Assembly (NCBI RefSeq): GCF_003863365.1
Contig: NZ_RQXT01000042.1
Span: forward strand, 1 to 64,000
Reading direction: 5' to 3'
Length of the DNA: 64,000 bases
DNA from: Mesorhizobium tamadayense
Lineage (GTDB): Bacteria; Pseudomonadota; Alphaproteobacteria; Rhizobiales; Rhizobiaceae
How positions within the stretch are numbered: the first letter of the stretch is position 1; every line of letters begins with the position of its first letter. Below, piece after piece: positions 35,645-45,104 of this stretch. The notes beneath the pieces are model-generated. The model had not been told where the DNA came from, searched no databases, and worked only from the letters and a program-made list of their open reading frames with translations. The translations under genes and the position numbers were made by a program.

Positions 35645-37115
35645 GTGCGCCAAGCCAAGCTGGCGAGTTCCAGCCGGTGCAAGTCCGGCCCGGGTAAGGG
35701 GTAGCGTCCGCCCGGTAGTGAGTGTTGCGACGTGGGAGGTGACGACCACGGCGAAGCGTACACAGCAATCGTGTGGGGTGTGGGAGTGAGCCACGATAGT
35801 GATAAGATTGCAGGGGCCGAGACGTTCTCATCCGTCGAAGGCAATATGTGCGGAGCCGCTATGCGAGGCTCCGTCGCCCTGCCGGGGTCTAGGGCCACAT
35901 CACGCACGAAAGGAACACGTCGGAACCTGGGAGGTCTCTTGCCCGACCGGGTGGCGTCCAGCCACACCGGTCCGCATCGGGAAGGCGAGGAGCCGTAGCC
36001 GATGATGAACGGACAGGAGAAATCTGACTCCGGCATAGTAGCTGGGAAGCCGACGAACAAAGCCGGGCAACCGGCGGCGGAGTTGGTGGAGCCAAGGCCG
36101 GGGACCAAGGGGAACGCGGAACAGCAACACATGCACCGGACACAGAGCCGGGCTCGCATGTCTCAGTCGCTGGACCGCGTACGGAAAGCCGCAAGGCTGA
36201 GGAAGAAGGAACGGTTCACCGCGCTCTTCCACCATATCAATGTCGACACGCTTCGGACGGCGTCTACGCGCTCAAGCGCAAGGCCGCCCCCGGGGTGGAT
36301 GGCATGACGTGGCAGGACTACGAGGCAGACCTCGAGCCCCGGCTCAAGGATTTGCATGAACGGGTTCAACGGGGAGCGTATCGCCCGCAACCGTCTCGCC
36401 GGACGTTTATACCGAAGGCGGACGGCAAGCAGCGGCCGCTGGCGATTGTAGCCCTGGAAGACAAGATAGTCCAAGGGGCAACCGTCACGGTGCTCAACGC
36501 CATCTATGAAGGCGACTTCTGCGGTTTCTCATATGGGTTCCGACCCGGAAGAGGGCCGCACGATGCGTTGCACGCCCTGTGCGTGGCGATCGACAAGCGG
36601 AAGGTGAACTGGATTTTGGACGCCGACATCCAGAACTTTTTCGGGAGCGTCAGCCAAGATTGGCTCGTTCGTTTCCTGGAACACAGGATCGGCGACAAGC
36701 GCATCATCCGCCTGATCCAGAAGTGGTTGAAGGCGGGCATCCTCGAAGACGGGATCGTGACTGTCGATGACAGAGGAACGGGTCAGGGCTCGGTGATTTC
36801 GCCGCTCCTCGCCAATATCTACCTGCATTATGTCTTGGACCTGTGGGCCCAGCGCTGGCGACAGCGCGAGGCCACCGGCGACATGATCATCGTGCGCTAT
36901 GCCGATGATATAATCGTCGGCTTCGAGCGCGAGGGCGACGCCCGTCGCTTCCTCGATGCTAGCCAACGACTACCTTCCCAAGCCTTGTAACCTTCATCCA
37001 TGGCCGAGCGTCCGCTTCGCCGTCAAACACTCGAGGTAGGAGCCACGTGCGGGAAAGCCGCCCGCGTGGATCTGTGCCGGGGGCGCTCAGTAATGAGCGT
37101 CCCTACCGCGAAAAA
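35645..37115 (+). mobile_element. Group II intron, deleted
   Basis: Starts GTGCGCCAAGCC, the typical GUGYG 5' end, followed by the structured 5' RNA region (to ~36000), a reverse transcriptase frame, and a terminal portion encoding a WPSVRFAVKHSR-like stretch as in full-length intron proteins. The central frame has a frameshift and the segment after the RT domain is deleted. I could not identify a clear domain V, so the 3' boundary is approximate. Mobility and splicing are probably lost. Confidence 0.75.
36003..36990 (+). pseudogene. ltrA: Group II intron reverse transcriptase/maturase, frameshifted and truncated
   Basis: The N-terminal part starts MMNGQEKSDSG; near 36255-36300 the frame shifts to one starting PGVDGMTWQDYEADLEPRL. 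RT blocks follow: YRPQPSRRTFIPKADGKQRP, FYGFRPGRG-like GFSYGFRPGRGPHDAL, DADIQNFFGSVS, GTGQGSVISPLLANIYLHY and the catalytic RYADDIIVG. The frame ends shortly after, without the maturase X and endonuclease regions. The family is ~400-500 residues, so this copy is not complete. Confidence 0.85.
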
Positions 37116-37272
37116 GGCCACTTGCGCACATCAAACAATGACGCAATCATCACCACCGCCGCGACACCAGATTCTTATCCAGATTACGAGGTCTCTTCCA
37201 GATCGTCGCGCTACACCAAGGCCGGACCGCCGGTTAGCGGGCAAGCCTTGAAAATGCAACGTAGCGTCAACC

Positions 37273-37288
37273 CGGCACCCAAATTGCT
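37273..37288 (+). promoter_or_regulatory. Orphan sigma-54 promoter in copy B
   Basis: CCGGCACCCAAATTGC keeps GG and GC 10 bases apart and aligns with the P450 promoter at 26783. No P450 gene follows, and the matching NifA site is displaced by the IS/intron insertion. Confidence 0.65.
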
Positions 37289-37457
37289 CCGATGATCTTG
37301 TCAGTGAGGCGTCGGGGAGAAGCGCCGGTGGGCCGGCGGCGAAATAACCGAAATCAATCACTCCTAACGGCAACAAGGCAAACGGAACTCGATCCCTCCC
37401 GTTGTCCGCGACTTTGCGAAACGCTTGTCCGCGACTTACTGAAACCGCTGTCCCAAT

Positions 37458-40400
37458 TTAGCGAAATCCGCATTCATCCTCCAACAGCTGCCGCAGTTCC
37501 CCAGGCTCGAATGCCATCATTGGTGGGGAGGCGGGTTCATCATCCAACAGCTGCCGGAGCTCTTCCTCGTGCGGCAAGCGCCCCCTCAACCGGCCTTGCA
37601 GCGCCTGCCGATCGGCGACGAGGTTGTCGAGGGGCAGCGGCTCGCGGTCCGGCCGCTGCCCTTCCACCAATCGTCCAACCAGCGCCCACGTGCCCTCCAG
37701 CACAAAGACGCCGCAATCATAATGGTTCGACTGTCGGGCCATGGGGGCCGGCGATAAGTTGGCGTTCAGCAGTCCTGCGAGCTGTCTTGCAGGCACGTCG
37801 TTGTATCCCTCCCGCCGGAGGGAGTCGTAGTGATAGGCGACCGGTCTTTCCCGGTTGCGGCGATCAACGAGCAGCAGCGACCAATGGGTGCCGGGGCTAG
37901 TAAGAGTGCCATTGTTCACGGGCAGGAACAGGAAGTCGGCTGGGGCGTCTTTTTGATTATAGATGGACTGCAATGTGTCTCCCGCGCGTTTCATGTGACG
38001 CAGTAGATGGGATACGGACGGATCCACCAGCCGTGTCCGGGCGGCGAGCGTCGGATTGATCCCCCGCAGCTGCACCTCCAGCAAATCGTAATCCCTCTGG
38101 ATATGGGCGTCGCTCAGCCACTCGGCGGCGCCGAGCATCGACCCCTTGGGGACATTGGACGAGACTGTCGGACCTAACGCCCCGATCTGAGCATCCGAGG
38201 AGGAGGTGGTTGGCCTCGTCAGATCAACCACTGGAAGACCGCGGTAGGTGCCTGGCAGCCTAGAGGTTACTGGCGAGGCGGGTTGGGGAGCTCTCGCCGG
38301 TGCCGCTGCCGCAGTTTCACTCATCGGCGAAAGTCGACCGCGATGGATGAGCCGAACGTCACCGTGCCCTCCGGCCCCCGGGACGGCGGCGGACCCTGTC
38401 CCTTGCATCATGGGCTGCCACTCCGTCTCGTCGAGGATCTGCCCGCGCGGACGCACCGGTGCAGAATGAGCATCGTCGCGCAAGTCGGACGGTGTGGGCA
38501 CATTCAGATCGACAAAAGACTGGAGACCGCCGTAGGTGTCTGAGGGAGCTCTTGCCGGTGCCGCTGGCGCAGCTTCACTCATCGGCGAAAGTCGACCGCG
38601 ATGGATGAGCCGAACGTCACCGTGCCCTCCGGCCCCCGGGACGGCGGCGGACCCTGTCCCTTGCATCATGGGCTGCCACTCCGTCTCGTCGAGGATCTGC
38701 CCGCGCGGACGCACCGGTGCAGAATGAGCATCGTCGCGCAAGTCGGACGGTGTGGGCACATTCAGATCGACAAAAGACTGGAGACCGCCGTAGGTGTCTG
38801 AGGGAGCTCTTGCAGAAGGCGCCGGCGCAAAATGAGCATTGTAACCCAACTCAGCCGGATCTGGATCAACCAATGCCTCAAAGCCAGGATGGAGATCCTG
38901 AGCTCTGGCAGTTGATAGTGACGCCGGTTCTTGCATCCGCCGATGCACCAACTCCTCGCTTAACCACGCCAAACCTTCATCGTCCGAGGAGGCTGGCACG
39001 GGAGAAAGCTCCTGCGGCGAGCCGGGCTGTCGAGCGCCCTGGTAACGACCCGGTACTGGCCCGGTAAACAGCGGCGGAAAATCAGGCGCTGGAACCCAAG
39101 CATTGAGCTCGAATGGTGTGGGCGGATTCTGATGGACCATTGCCTCGAACCCGCCGTGCTGTCGCCTCGGCAGGACGTTGCTCCCGGCCAACTCGTCCGC
39201 GGCCGACTGGTGGTCGTGGCGCCAGTTCAAAGGATGAACGGCTCCTGCGGAATCCGGTGGCTGATGAGGGCTTGCGCTTGACCCGAGAGATGGCAGTGGG
39301 CCGGCCTTATCCACTCCCCCCCAAAGTAGATCCTGATGGTAATCTTCCATAGGAACGACGAATGGCAAAGCGATAGCGTCATGCGGCGCACTGTGCTGCG
39401 CAGTGGCGCCTCCGATGCCGCTAGTCTCCGAATGCAGCCTTGGGATGTATTCGGACTCTCTCCCCCGCATGACGGGCGGGCCTTCCATTGGCAATGCGCC
39501 CATCTGGTAGGTGGAGGGCTGCATCGGCATGCGACTGCCTAAATTGCCGATCTCGCTCAGCTGCTGCTGAATGGCGACGGCTGGAGGCGCATTCAGGTTC
39601 CTTTGCCGCTTCGCTGGCCTCAACAGCGCTGTGGAATGTTCATTGTTGATGATGACCCACTCGGTTGGCAGGAGGTTGCCCCTGTCAACCGCGCCAGGCG
39701 AGCGCCGAATCTGCTCTTCGCTGACCGCTAACAACGGCCGGGCGGCAGCCTGAACCCCAGCCTGCCGAGAGCCGGATGCTCCGAAAGCGCCCGCCCCGAT
39801 GCTGTTGAGGGTATCCAGTCCAGCGGGCAACTTCCCTGGAGCGATAAAAAATGACGGGGCTGGTTGATTATCCTGCTGTCCCTGAAGCTCCTTTGGCCAA
39901 CTGCCAGCTTCGTGCGACGCGCTGTGCTGCGCAATCACCTCGCCGACCCGCCTCGGCTCCATCAGTGCCGCGTCCTCGGGATTAGGAACGACGGGAACAC
40001 GGGGCTCGAGCTCCATCGCTTTAGCGCCGGCGTCCGATTTTCGGAGATGAGCCAGTGCGGAACTGATGTTCCGATGACCACCGACTTCCTCCTTAAAGCC
40101 CTTGACATCTCCATCCAACGCCTCGCCGGAAAGCCGACCAGCAATGCCCTTCTTGTTGTTTTGACGCAGGTAGTCACTGAAGCTCCGAAGAGCAGTTGCA
40201 TTCGTACTGCCGATATGTGTCGCTGCTTCCTTTCTGTACTCTTTGATCAGAGCCGCGTCCGCCGGATGCGGAGTCAACTCAGCGCGGCCTGCGATCCAAA
40301 CGAGGCCCCCCGTCGACTGCGAGGTCCGGAGATGACCTATTGCCGTAAAGAGTTTCACGGAATCACCGTTTCCGATGAACTTGCGCGCATCCTCGGTCAG

Positions 40401-41453
40401 CGACCCGTGGTCGAGCCGATCCTTAATGGGATCTTTGTTGTTTGCGAAGAGCCAGTGGCCGAAGCTGAGAAGAGAACGGACATAATTCTTGACGGTGTGT
40501 TCGGCGGCATTTCCGTTGATGAGGGCCTCCTCAAGCCCCAAAATAAGGGAAGCATCCTGGGGATGGAGAGGCGGCTGCTGCCTGCGAAGCCGAGTTGACC
40601 GGGCTGGCCGCAGCGCCGAGGACGACGGGCCGGGTTTTTCCATCAGATCCAATCGCGCATCCTGATCGTGGGTTGCAGCAAGCTCCTTTGGCCAATCTTT
40701 AGCGCCGGCGTGCAATCTTCGGAGATGAGCTAGTGCGGCACCGATGTTCCGATGACCACCGGCGTCCTCCTTATAGCCCTTGACATCTCCATCCAACGCC
40801 CCGTCGGAAAGCCGACCAGCAATGCCCTTCTTGTTGTTTTGACGTAGGTAGTCACTGAAGCTCCTAAGAGCAGTTGCATTCGTATCGCCGGTATTTGTCG
40901 CTGCTTCGTTTTTGTACTCATCGATGAGGGCCACATCCTCGGGGTGAGGAGTCAACTCAGCGCGACCTCGGATCGCCACGGTGCCGCCCGTCGACTGAGA
41001 GGTCCGGAGATGATCTATTGCTGTAAGGAGTCTCGCGGGATCGCCCTTTCCGATGAACGTACGCGCATCCTCGGTCAGGGACCCGTGGTCGAGCCGATCC
41101 TTAATGGGATCTTTGTTGTTTGCGAAGAGCCAATGGCCAAAGCGGAGAAGAGTACTTACATTGTTCTTGGCGGTCCGCTCCGAGGCGTTGCCCTTGATGA
41201 GGGCCTCCTCAAGGCTGAGGATAAAGTCTTCATCCCTGAAATGAAGAGGGCGCTTGCTGAGCCTCCTCAAAAAATTAGTTGGCTGCGGCGCCGAGCCGGC
41301 CGGCATTGCTCCACCACCTCCAGCTGGATTGGCGATCTCGCTCAGTTGCCGCTCAAACGCCGCCGCACCTGCGGACGGAGCCGCACGTGAGCTATCTTGC
41401 AGGCCGGCCCTGTTCGATTGTCCGTGGACCCGCTTGGTTGAGGTGAAATCCAT
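37458..41453 (-). CDS. Large Ulp1/C48 protease-domain effector with internal repeats (NopD/Bel2-5-like)
   Basis: 1331 residues. Two ~200-residue modules (about 60-270 and 285-490) share LTEDARTFIG/LTEDARKFIG and TNATALRSFSDYLRQNNKKG. A Pro-rich middle follows, with two near-identical 86-residue repeats each holding VDLNVPTPSDL, close to the plant EAR repression motif DLNxxP. The last ~200 residues form a Ulp1-type cysteine protease with H1190 (GTHWSLLLVD), D1210 (YHYDSL), Q1241 and C1247 (YDCGVFV) in place. Similar rhizobial proteins are type III effectors that act on plant SUMO conjugates in the nucleus. No secretion genes are in the window. A tts-box-like element lies upstream. Confidence 0.85.
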   Translation of the reverse strand: MDFTSTKRVHGQSNRAGLQDSSRAAPSAGAAAFERQLSEIANPAGGGGAMPAGSAPQPTNFLRRLSKRPLHFRDEDFILSLEEALIKGNASERTAKNNVSTLLRFGHWLFANNKDPIKDRLDHGSLTEDARTFIGKGDPARLLTAIDHLRTSQSTGGTVAIRGRAELTPHPEDVALIDEYKNEAATNTGDTNATALRSFSDYLRQNNKKGIAGRLSDGALDGDVKGYKEDAGGHRNIGAALAHLRRLHAGAKDWPKELAATHDQDARLDLMEKPGPSSSALRPARSTRLRRQQPPLHPQDASLILGLEEALINGNAAEHTVKNYVRSLLSFGHWLFANNKDPIKDRLDHGSLTEDARKFIGNGDSVKLFTAIGHLRTSQSTGGLVWIAGRAELTPHPADAALIKEYRKEAATHIGSTNATALRSFSDYLRQNNKKGIAGRLSGEALDGDVKGFKEEVGGHRNISSALAHLRKSDAGAKAMELEPRVPVVPNPEDAALMEPRRVGEVIAQHSASHEAGSWPKELQGQQDNQPAPSFFIAPGKLPAGLDTLNSIGAGAFGASGSRQAGVQAAARPLLAVSEEQIRRSPGAVDRGNLLPTEWVIINNEHSTALLRPAKRQRNLNAPPAVAIQQQLSEIGNLGSRMPMQPSTYQMGALPMEGPPVMRGRESEYIPRLHSETSGIGGATAQHSAPHDAIALPFVVPMEDYHQDLLWGGVDKAGPLPSLGSSASPHQPPDSAGAVHPLNWRHDHQSAADELAGSNVLPRRQHGGFEAMVHQNPPTPFELNAWVPAPDFPPLFTGPVPGRYQGARQPGSPQELSPVPASSDDEGLAWLSEELVHRRMQEPASLSTARAQDLHPGFEALVDPDPAELGYNAHFAPAPSARAPSDTYGGLQSFVDLNVPTPSDLRDDAHSAPVRPRGQILDETEWQPMMQGTGSAAVPGAGGHGDVRLIHRGRLSPMSEAAPAAPARAPSDTYGGLQSFVDLNVPTPSDLRDDAHSAPVRPRGQILDETEWQPMMQGTGSAAVPGAGGHGDVRLIHRGRLSPMSETAAAAPARAPQPASPVTSRLPGTYRGLPVVDLTRPTTSSSDAQIGALGPTVSSNVPKGSMLGAAEWLSDAHIQRDYDLLEVQLRGINPTLAARTRLVDPSVSHLLRHMKRAGDTLQSIYNQKDAPADFLFLPVNNGTLTSPGTHWSLLLVDRRNRERPVAYHYDSLRREGYNDVPARQLAGLLNANLSPAPMARQSNHYDCGVFVLEGTWALVGRLVEGQRPDREPLPLDNLVADRQALQGRLRGRLPHEEELRQLLDDEPASPPMMAFEPGELRQLLEDECGFR
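38288..38803. repeat. Two 258-bp tandem repeats inside the Ulp1-type gene
   Basis: The block 38288-38545 is repeated at 38546-38803 with few differences (period 258 bases, 86 codons, frame-preserving). A third partial unit starts at ~38804. The high identity implies recent expansion or ongoing homogenisation. Confidence 0.9.
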
Positions 41454-41495
41454 CCGTTCTCACTTTTATCAATATAACCGTTTGAAGCTGGGCTT

Positions 41496-41528
41496 GGATT
41501 TGACACCGGAAGCTGTCGTGAACCTGAC
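41496..41528 (-). promoter_or_regulatory. Possible tts box (TtsI site)
   Basis: Minus-strand GTCAGGTTCACGACAGCT followed by TCCGG resembles the rhizobial tts-box consensus GTCAGCTTNTCGAAAGCT with about four mismatches. It lies ~45-75 bases before the start of the effector gene, somewhat close. TtsI would link it to flavonoid-induced type III secretion. Confidence 0.45.
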
Positions 41529-41646
41529 GACGACAACGTGTGGCGCCGTGTAGATCACCGCGCTGCTTGGCGTCTTTCTCGGTCTCCGATCCTTCGAGCA
41601 TGTAGGCATTGGATTTGTTCTTGGAGGCATGCCGGGCAAATGGACG

Positions 41647-42247
41647 TTATGCCGACGTCGGAAGTCTCTCGGCCTCACTGACCGCTTCGGATGCCCAGGT
41701 AGGAAGTCTGCGCTTGATCCGGGATAGTTTCACCCATTCGCTCGAGGTGATCTCCTTTTTGATCTTGAATGCAGCCTCACGAGCATTCCGCTTCCCCATA
41801 TAAGCGATCGCGCGAACTGCCTCACCTGCTGGCTGATTGGGAAAAACAGTTGCCATTCCGGAACAGGCTTCAGCTCTACTGGGTTACCGCCCAGCGCCAG
41901 TTTCTCGGACTTTCACGATGTAAAATAGACTTCACGAATCGGCTGCTGCGTGGTCAATCCGGGCCGATTCGTAGCTAGCGCACCGTTCGCTGCAATGCCT
42001 CTCCGCTTGGCCTTGGCATACGTGCGCACATTTTTTCTGCCGCGGGCGGATAGCTTCCAAACTTGCCCTTCACAGGCAGAACGTACATGCCCCGAGCAAT
42101 GCGCATTAATTCACCCGCCCGCGACATCCGCGCGAGCGCCTGATCAACGGCCCGCCTTCCCAAATGAGTAAGCGAGCGGGCACTCACGATGGCCCCGCTC
42201 ACGCTTTTCCCTAAGGCTTCTCTGATCTTTTCAGCAACTGTCGGCAT
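41647..42247 (-). pseudogene. AbiEi/DUF6088-type antitoxin-like gene, broken
   Basis: Starts MPTVAEKIREALGKSVSGAI with a winged-helix region GRRAVDQALARMSRAGELMR and RIARGMYVLP, as in AbiEi-like antitoxin/regulator proteins (DUF6088). It then loses frame near 42050. The C-terminal part reappears in other frames: LGGNPVELKPVPEWQLFFP and, from ~41856, AIAYMGKRNAREA and RRLPTWASEAVSEA. The nucleotidyltransferase toxin normally following such a gene is not present. Confidence 0.6.
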
Positions 42248-42644
42248 GGTCCATTTCCTGTCAGAAACAGCTATAACGGTTTCTGACAGAATAAAGACGA
42301 ACGCGCTGAATAAATTAGCAAAACAGGTCCATAAAATGGGGCGTGGCATCACATAGTGTGGCCACAATGAGTGACGAGTATGAACGCCGCCTTCCGAATC
42401 GCAGTGCATGAAGACTGGCTGAATCCTCCCCAGAACTTTCGGTCCAAAGATCTTCGCGCTGCCGTTATCCGCGTTGGGCGGTTCCGAGCGACTAAGTCCA
42501 AGGACGGTCGCCCAGTGGCCCTCTTAGGGGTGACCTCGACACTGGTGGTGGCGATACTGCGGATGGCGGTTTTACCAACGGCGACGTTGCGCCGAAGACC
42601 GGTCGCAAATAATGTTTCATAAACTGCTGTTCGGGGAGGGCGTG
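42248..42644. other. Intergenic stretch
   Basis: About 400 bases between the antitoxin remnant and the BRCT gene. An 83-codon plus-strand frame (42371-42622) contains no recognised domain and I do not call it. Confidence 0.4.
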
Positions 42645-43539
42645 ATGGGGGCAGGTGAATTGAAATACGGCGGATCTGCGCTACGGCGAATACATGCGAA
42701 GAGCAACCGTCGGAAGGCCGAGGCATACTGGCTGGGTTTCCTTGAAGGCGTTCTGGCCAGCGAAGCCATTGAGAGCCTGGAGGTCGCGTCAATCCGAGCC
42801 GAAGCCGAGCAGTTCCTCCAGCTTTTTGGCGACGCCGCCGCCGCGGACCTCATCCAGGATCTGGACACCGCATACAGTGATTTCCGGAGGGAAATTTTCG
42901 GGATCATCTCCGGAATCGTCGACTATCGCTTGAGACCGTTCTCCGAGAGCAGCCCAAATGACTGCTGCAACAGGTTCTTCGGCTTCTGTGCTGGGATTGC
43001 CTGCGACAATCGCCTGAAGGTCATCGAGGTCGAAAAGCTGATCGACCGCATCGACCAGAGCGCCCAACTCCTCGAGGACGCCAGGATCGCGGCTTTGAGG
43101 AGAGTGGCTGCCAAGGCGATATCGGATGGGCATCTATCGACGGAGGAAAAAGAAGATATCGGCAAATGGATAGTTCGATTGGTCGGCGATAGCTGCGCGG
43201 ACACCGGGTTACCAACGTACGGGAACACGCCATCCATAGACGGCGTCCTGAGAGACTCGAGCAAGTTGGTATTCGAGAACGCGGGATTCGTAGTGACCGG
43301 TACCTTTTAGTCTGGGGCCTAGAAAGGCTATCGAAGGATGGATCGCGGAACGGGGAGGGCTGGTTTCTAGGAGCGTCTCCCGCAGCACCGACTACCTGGT
43401 CATAGCCGCGATCGCATCGCGCGATTGGCTCCATAGCCATCAAGGAACCAAGATCATCGAAGCCCTGAAGCTTCGCGAGAAGGGCGGCAGCATACATTTC
43501 GTGGAAGAGCCTACTTTCCGAAAGGCGTTGGGCCTTTGA
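42645..43539 (+). pseudogene. Hypothetical protein with C-terminal BRCT domain, split by a +1 frameshift
   Basis: The first part (42645-43310) encodes ~220 mostly helical residues (MGAGELKYGG...) of no known family, with a good GGAGG ribosome site. It ends GFVVTGTF then TAG. If one T of the TTTT run at 43305-43308 is removed, the frame continues SLGPRKAIEGWIAERGG and STDYLVI to a stop at 43537. This joined sequence is a BRCT domain (VTGTF, GG, TDYLV), a phosphopeptide or DNA-end binding module found in DNA ligases and repair proteins. A sequencing error is an alternative to mutation. Confidence 0.65.
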
Positions 43540-43994
43540 CAATGGTTCTTTCAACGGACGTGGTGGGTGGGAAGACCCTTTCGCAGCTGCTGCGCATGCG
43601 AGGGCATCATGGACATCGCACGGGGAGGGGTCGTTAGGCTGTCGAGGTGCTGACACGCCTTGCCCCTGACCACTCTCATGTTCGCCGTTTCAAGCCGCAG
43701 GTGCGAAAAATCGTTCGCTTGCGTTGGCAAGCGTGGTGGCGAAATGGCTGCCCTGGGCAAAGCAGGAGGCACGGTCATGAGACGACGGTTGATCATGCTC
43801 TGATACGCGGGTTGGTTACCGCAGGACCTGATGCGTCGCGGAGCTGCCTCGGTCTAGGATCCAGCGTCGGATGATCCGGCTGATAGTGGTGACGAGGGTT
43901 CTCCTGCCGTGACCGTGGCTCCAGCCTTACCCAGGCGCAGAAGGCTCAAAACTGTTCGCTCCTCCGTCGATGCCTTTGGTTCATTGCCCGGCGG
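43540..43994. other. Intergenic stretch before IS110 transposase end
   Basis: About 450 bases. No gene recognised. The part next to 43995 probably includes the downstream end of the IS110 element, whose limits cannot be set because the family lacks terminal inverted repeats. Confidence 0.4.
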
Positions 43995-45104
43995 TCAGTT
44001 CGTCGGCCGCGGCACTTGAGCCGCGATGGCCCAGACGAAGCCGGCCAGTTCGCGCGCGATCGCCGTAGTCACGGTGGTGGCCGGCTTGCCGGCTCTGGTG
44101 AGCTTGCGGTAACGGCCGCACAGTCGCATCTGAGCCTTCCATGCCGTATCGCGGATCGGCTTGGGCAGCCCCTCCTGTCGGAGCAATTGTTCACGGCTGA
44201 CCCTTGCGGGGAACCGATAGCTCCAGGCAGCTTCGACCAGCATTCGCCGGGCGGTTCCGTTGCCTGCTTTCGTTACGCCGCCCTGACGCCTGGTTCCGCC
44301 GCTGGAATGTTCCGAGGGGACCAGACCGAGATAGGCCATAAGCTGCCGGGGGTTCTCAAAGCGCGTGATGTCGCCGAGTTCCGCGATCACGGTCGCGGCT
44401 GTCACAAGGGCCATTCCGCGAAGCGCTTGCAGGGCGTGGACCACCGGCGCCAACACCCAGTCCACGAGCATGGTCTCGATCTGTGCCGTCAGCCGATCAC
44501 GACGGGCCGTTGCGGCTTCGATCGTTGACATACAGTCTTCCAGGACGATGTGGTGGGCGAGCTGCTCGAATCGTAGTCCAGCCAGCCAGCGGCGATGCAT
44601 CTGCGTCCAGGCGGGACGATTGTAGTGGAATCCGTGACGCAACAGAAATCCGGAGAGCTGCTGGCGGGCCTGCCGCAAGCTACGAACCGCGGCCAGGCGT
44701 GCGCGAACCAGATCGCGCATTGCCTCATGCGCAAGGTCTGGAATCCATACGGGCGTCAGTTCGCCGGCCCGATGCAGCTTCGCCAGATTGATGGCGTCCC
44801 GACGGTCCGTCTTGATCCGATCTCCCGGCTTGCGAGGGATCAGCGACGGCGCGACCACCACACAATCGTGCCCCGCCGCGGTTAGTTGCCGCTGAATGCC
44901 GTAACCGCACGGTCCGGCCTCGTAGCAGAACCGCAGCACCGCTCCCGGCTGGGAGAGCTTGCTCAAAAGGCGCGTCAATGCCGCAGGCGTATTCGATATT
45001 TGCCCGTGTTCGCGAACCTCTCCGCGCCTGCCTCCAACTGCCAGAGCGACCGAAATCGTCTCCTTGTGAACATCCAAACCGACGTAGGTGATATGCTCGT
45101 CCAT
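43995..45104 (-). mobile_element. IS110-family transposase (apparently intact)
   Basis: 369 residues from the ATG at 45104. The N-terminal DEDD RuvC-like domain shows YVGLDVHKETI and KTDRRDAINLAKLHRAGELTP when split; the C-terminal domain has the family LRGMALVTAATVIAELGD and YLGLVPSEHSSG, with the catalytic serine region. IS110 elements insert through an RNA-guided (bridge RNA) recombination, and the guide would lie in the non-coding ends. The coding sequence is full length, so the copy may be active. Confidence 0.9.

Larger units (their letters stand above)
35622..37215. mobile_element. IS remnant with terminal inverted repeats and 8-bp target duplication
   Basis: The left end TGCAGCGCGACAATC (35622-35636) and the inverted right end (37201-37215, read inward as TGTAGCGCGACGATC) match at 13 of 15 positions. 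Both are flanked by the direct repeat CCAAGGCC (35614-35621 and 37216-37223), present once at the homologous uninterrupted site (26730-26737). An 8-bp duplication fits the IS66 family, but no transposase remains. Almost the whole interior is a group II intron, so the element looks like an IS that received an intron and then lost its own genes. Confidence 0.75.
34978..37320. repeat. Duplicated prxS/P450 intergenic region, copy B, split by an insertion
   Basis: Direct counterpart of copy A (26038-26830). The homologous DNA covers ~34978-35621 and resumes at 37216, the insertion in between being an IS remnant with a group II intron. Copy B still lies upstream of an intact prxS-rpoN, whereas the P450 gene expected on its right is absent: the sigma-54 element at 37273 now points into the 3' end of the Ulp1-type gene. 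A 61-codon minus-strand frame (35347-35532) is not conserved in copy A. Confidence 0.75.

Noticed and set aside
38288..38803. Tandem 258-bp repeats as a possible CRISPR or satellite
   Set aside because: They are adjacent, without spacers, and keep the reading frame of a long protein gene.
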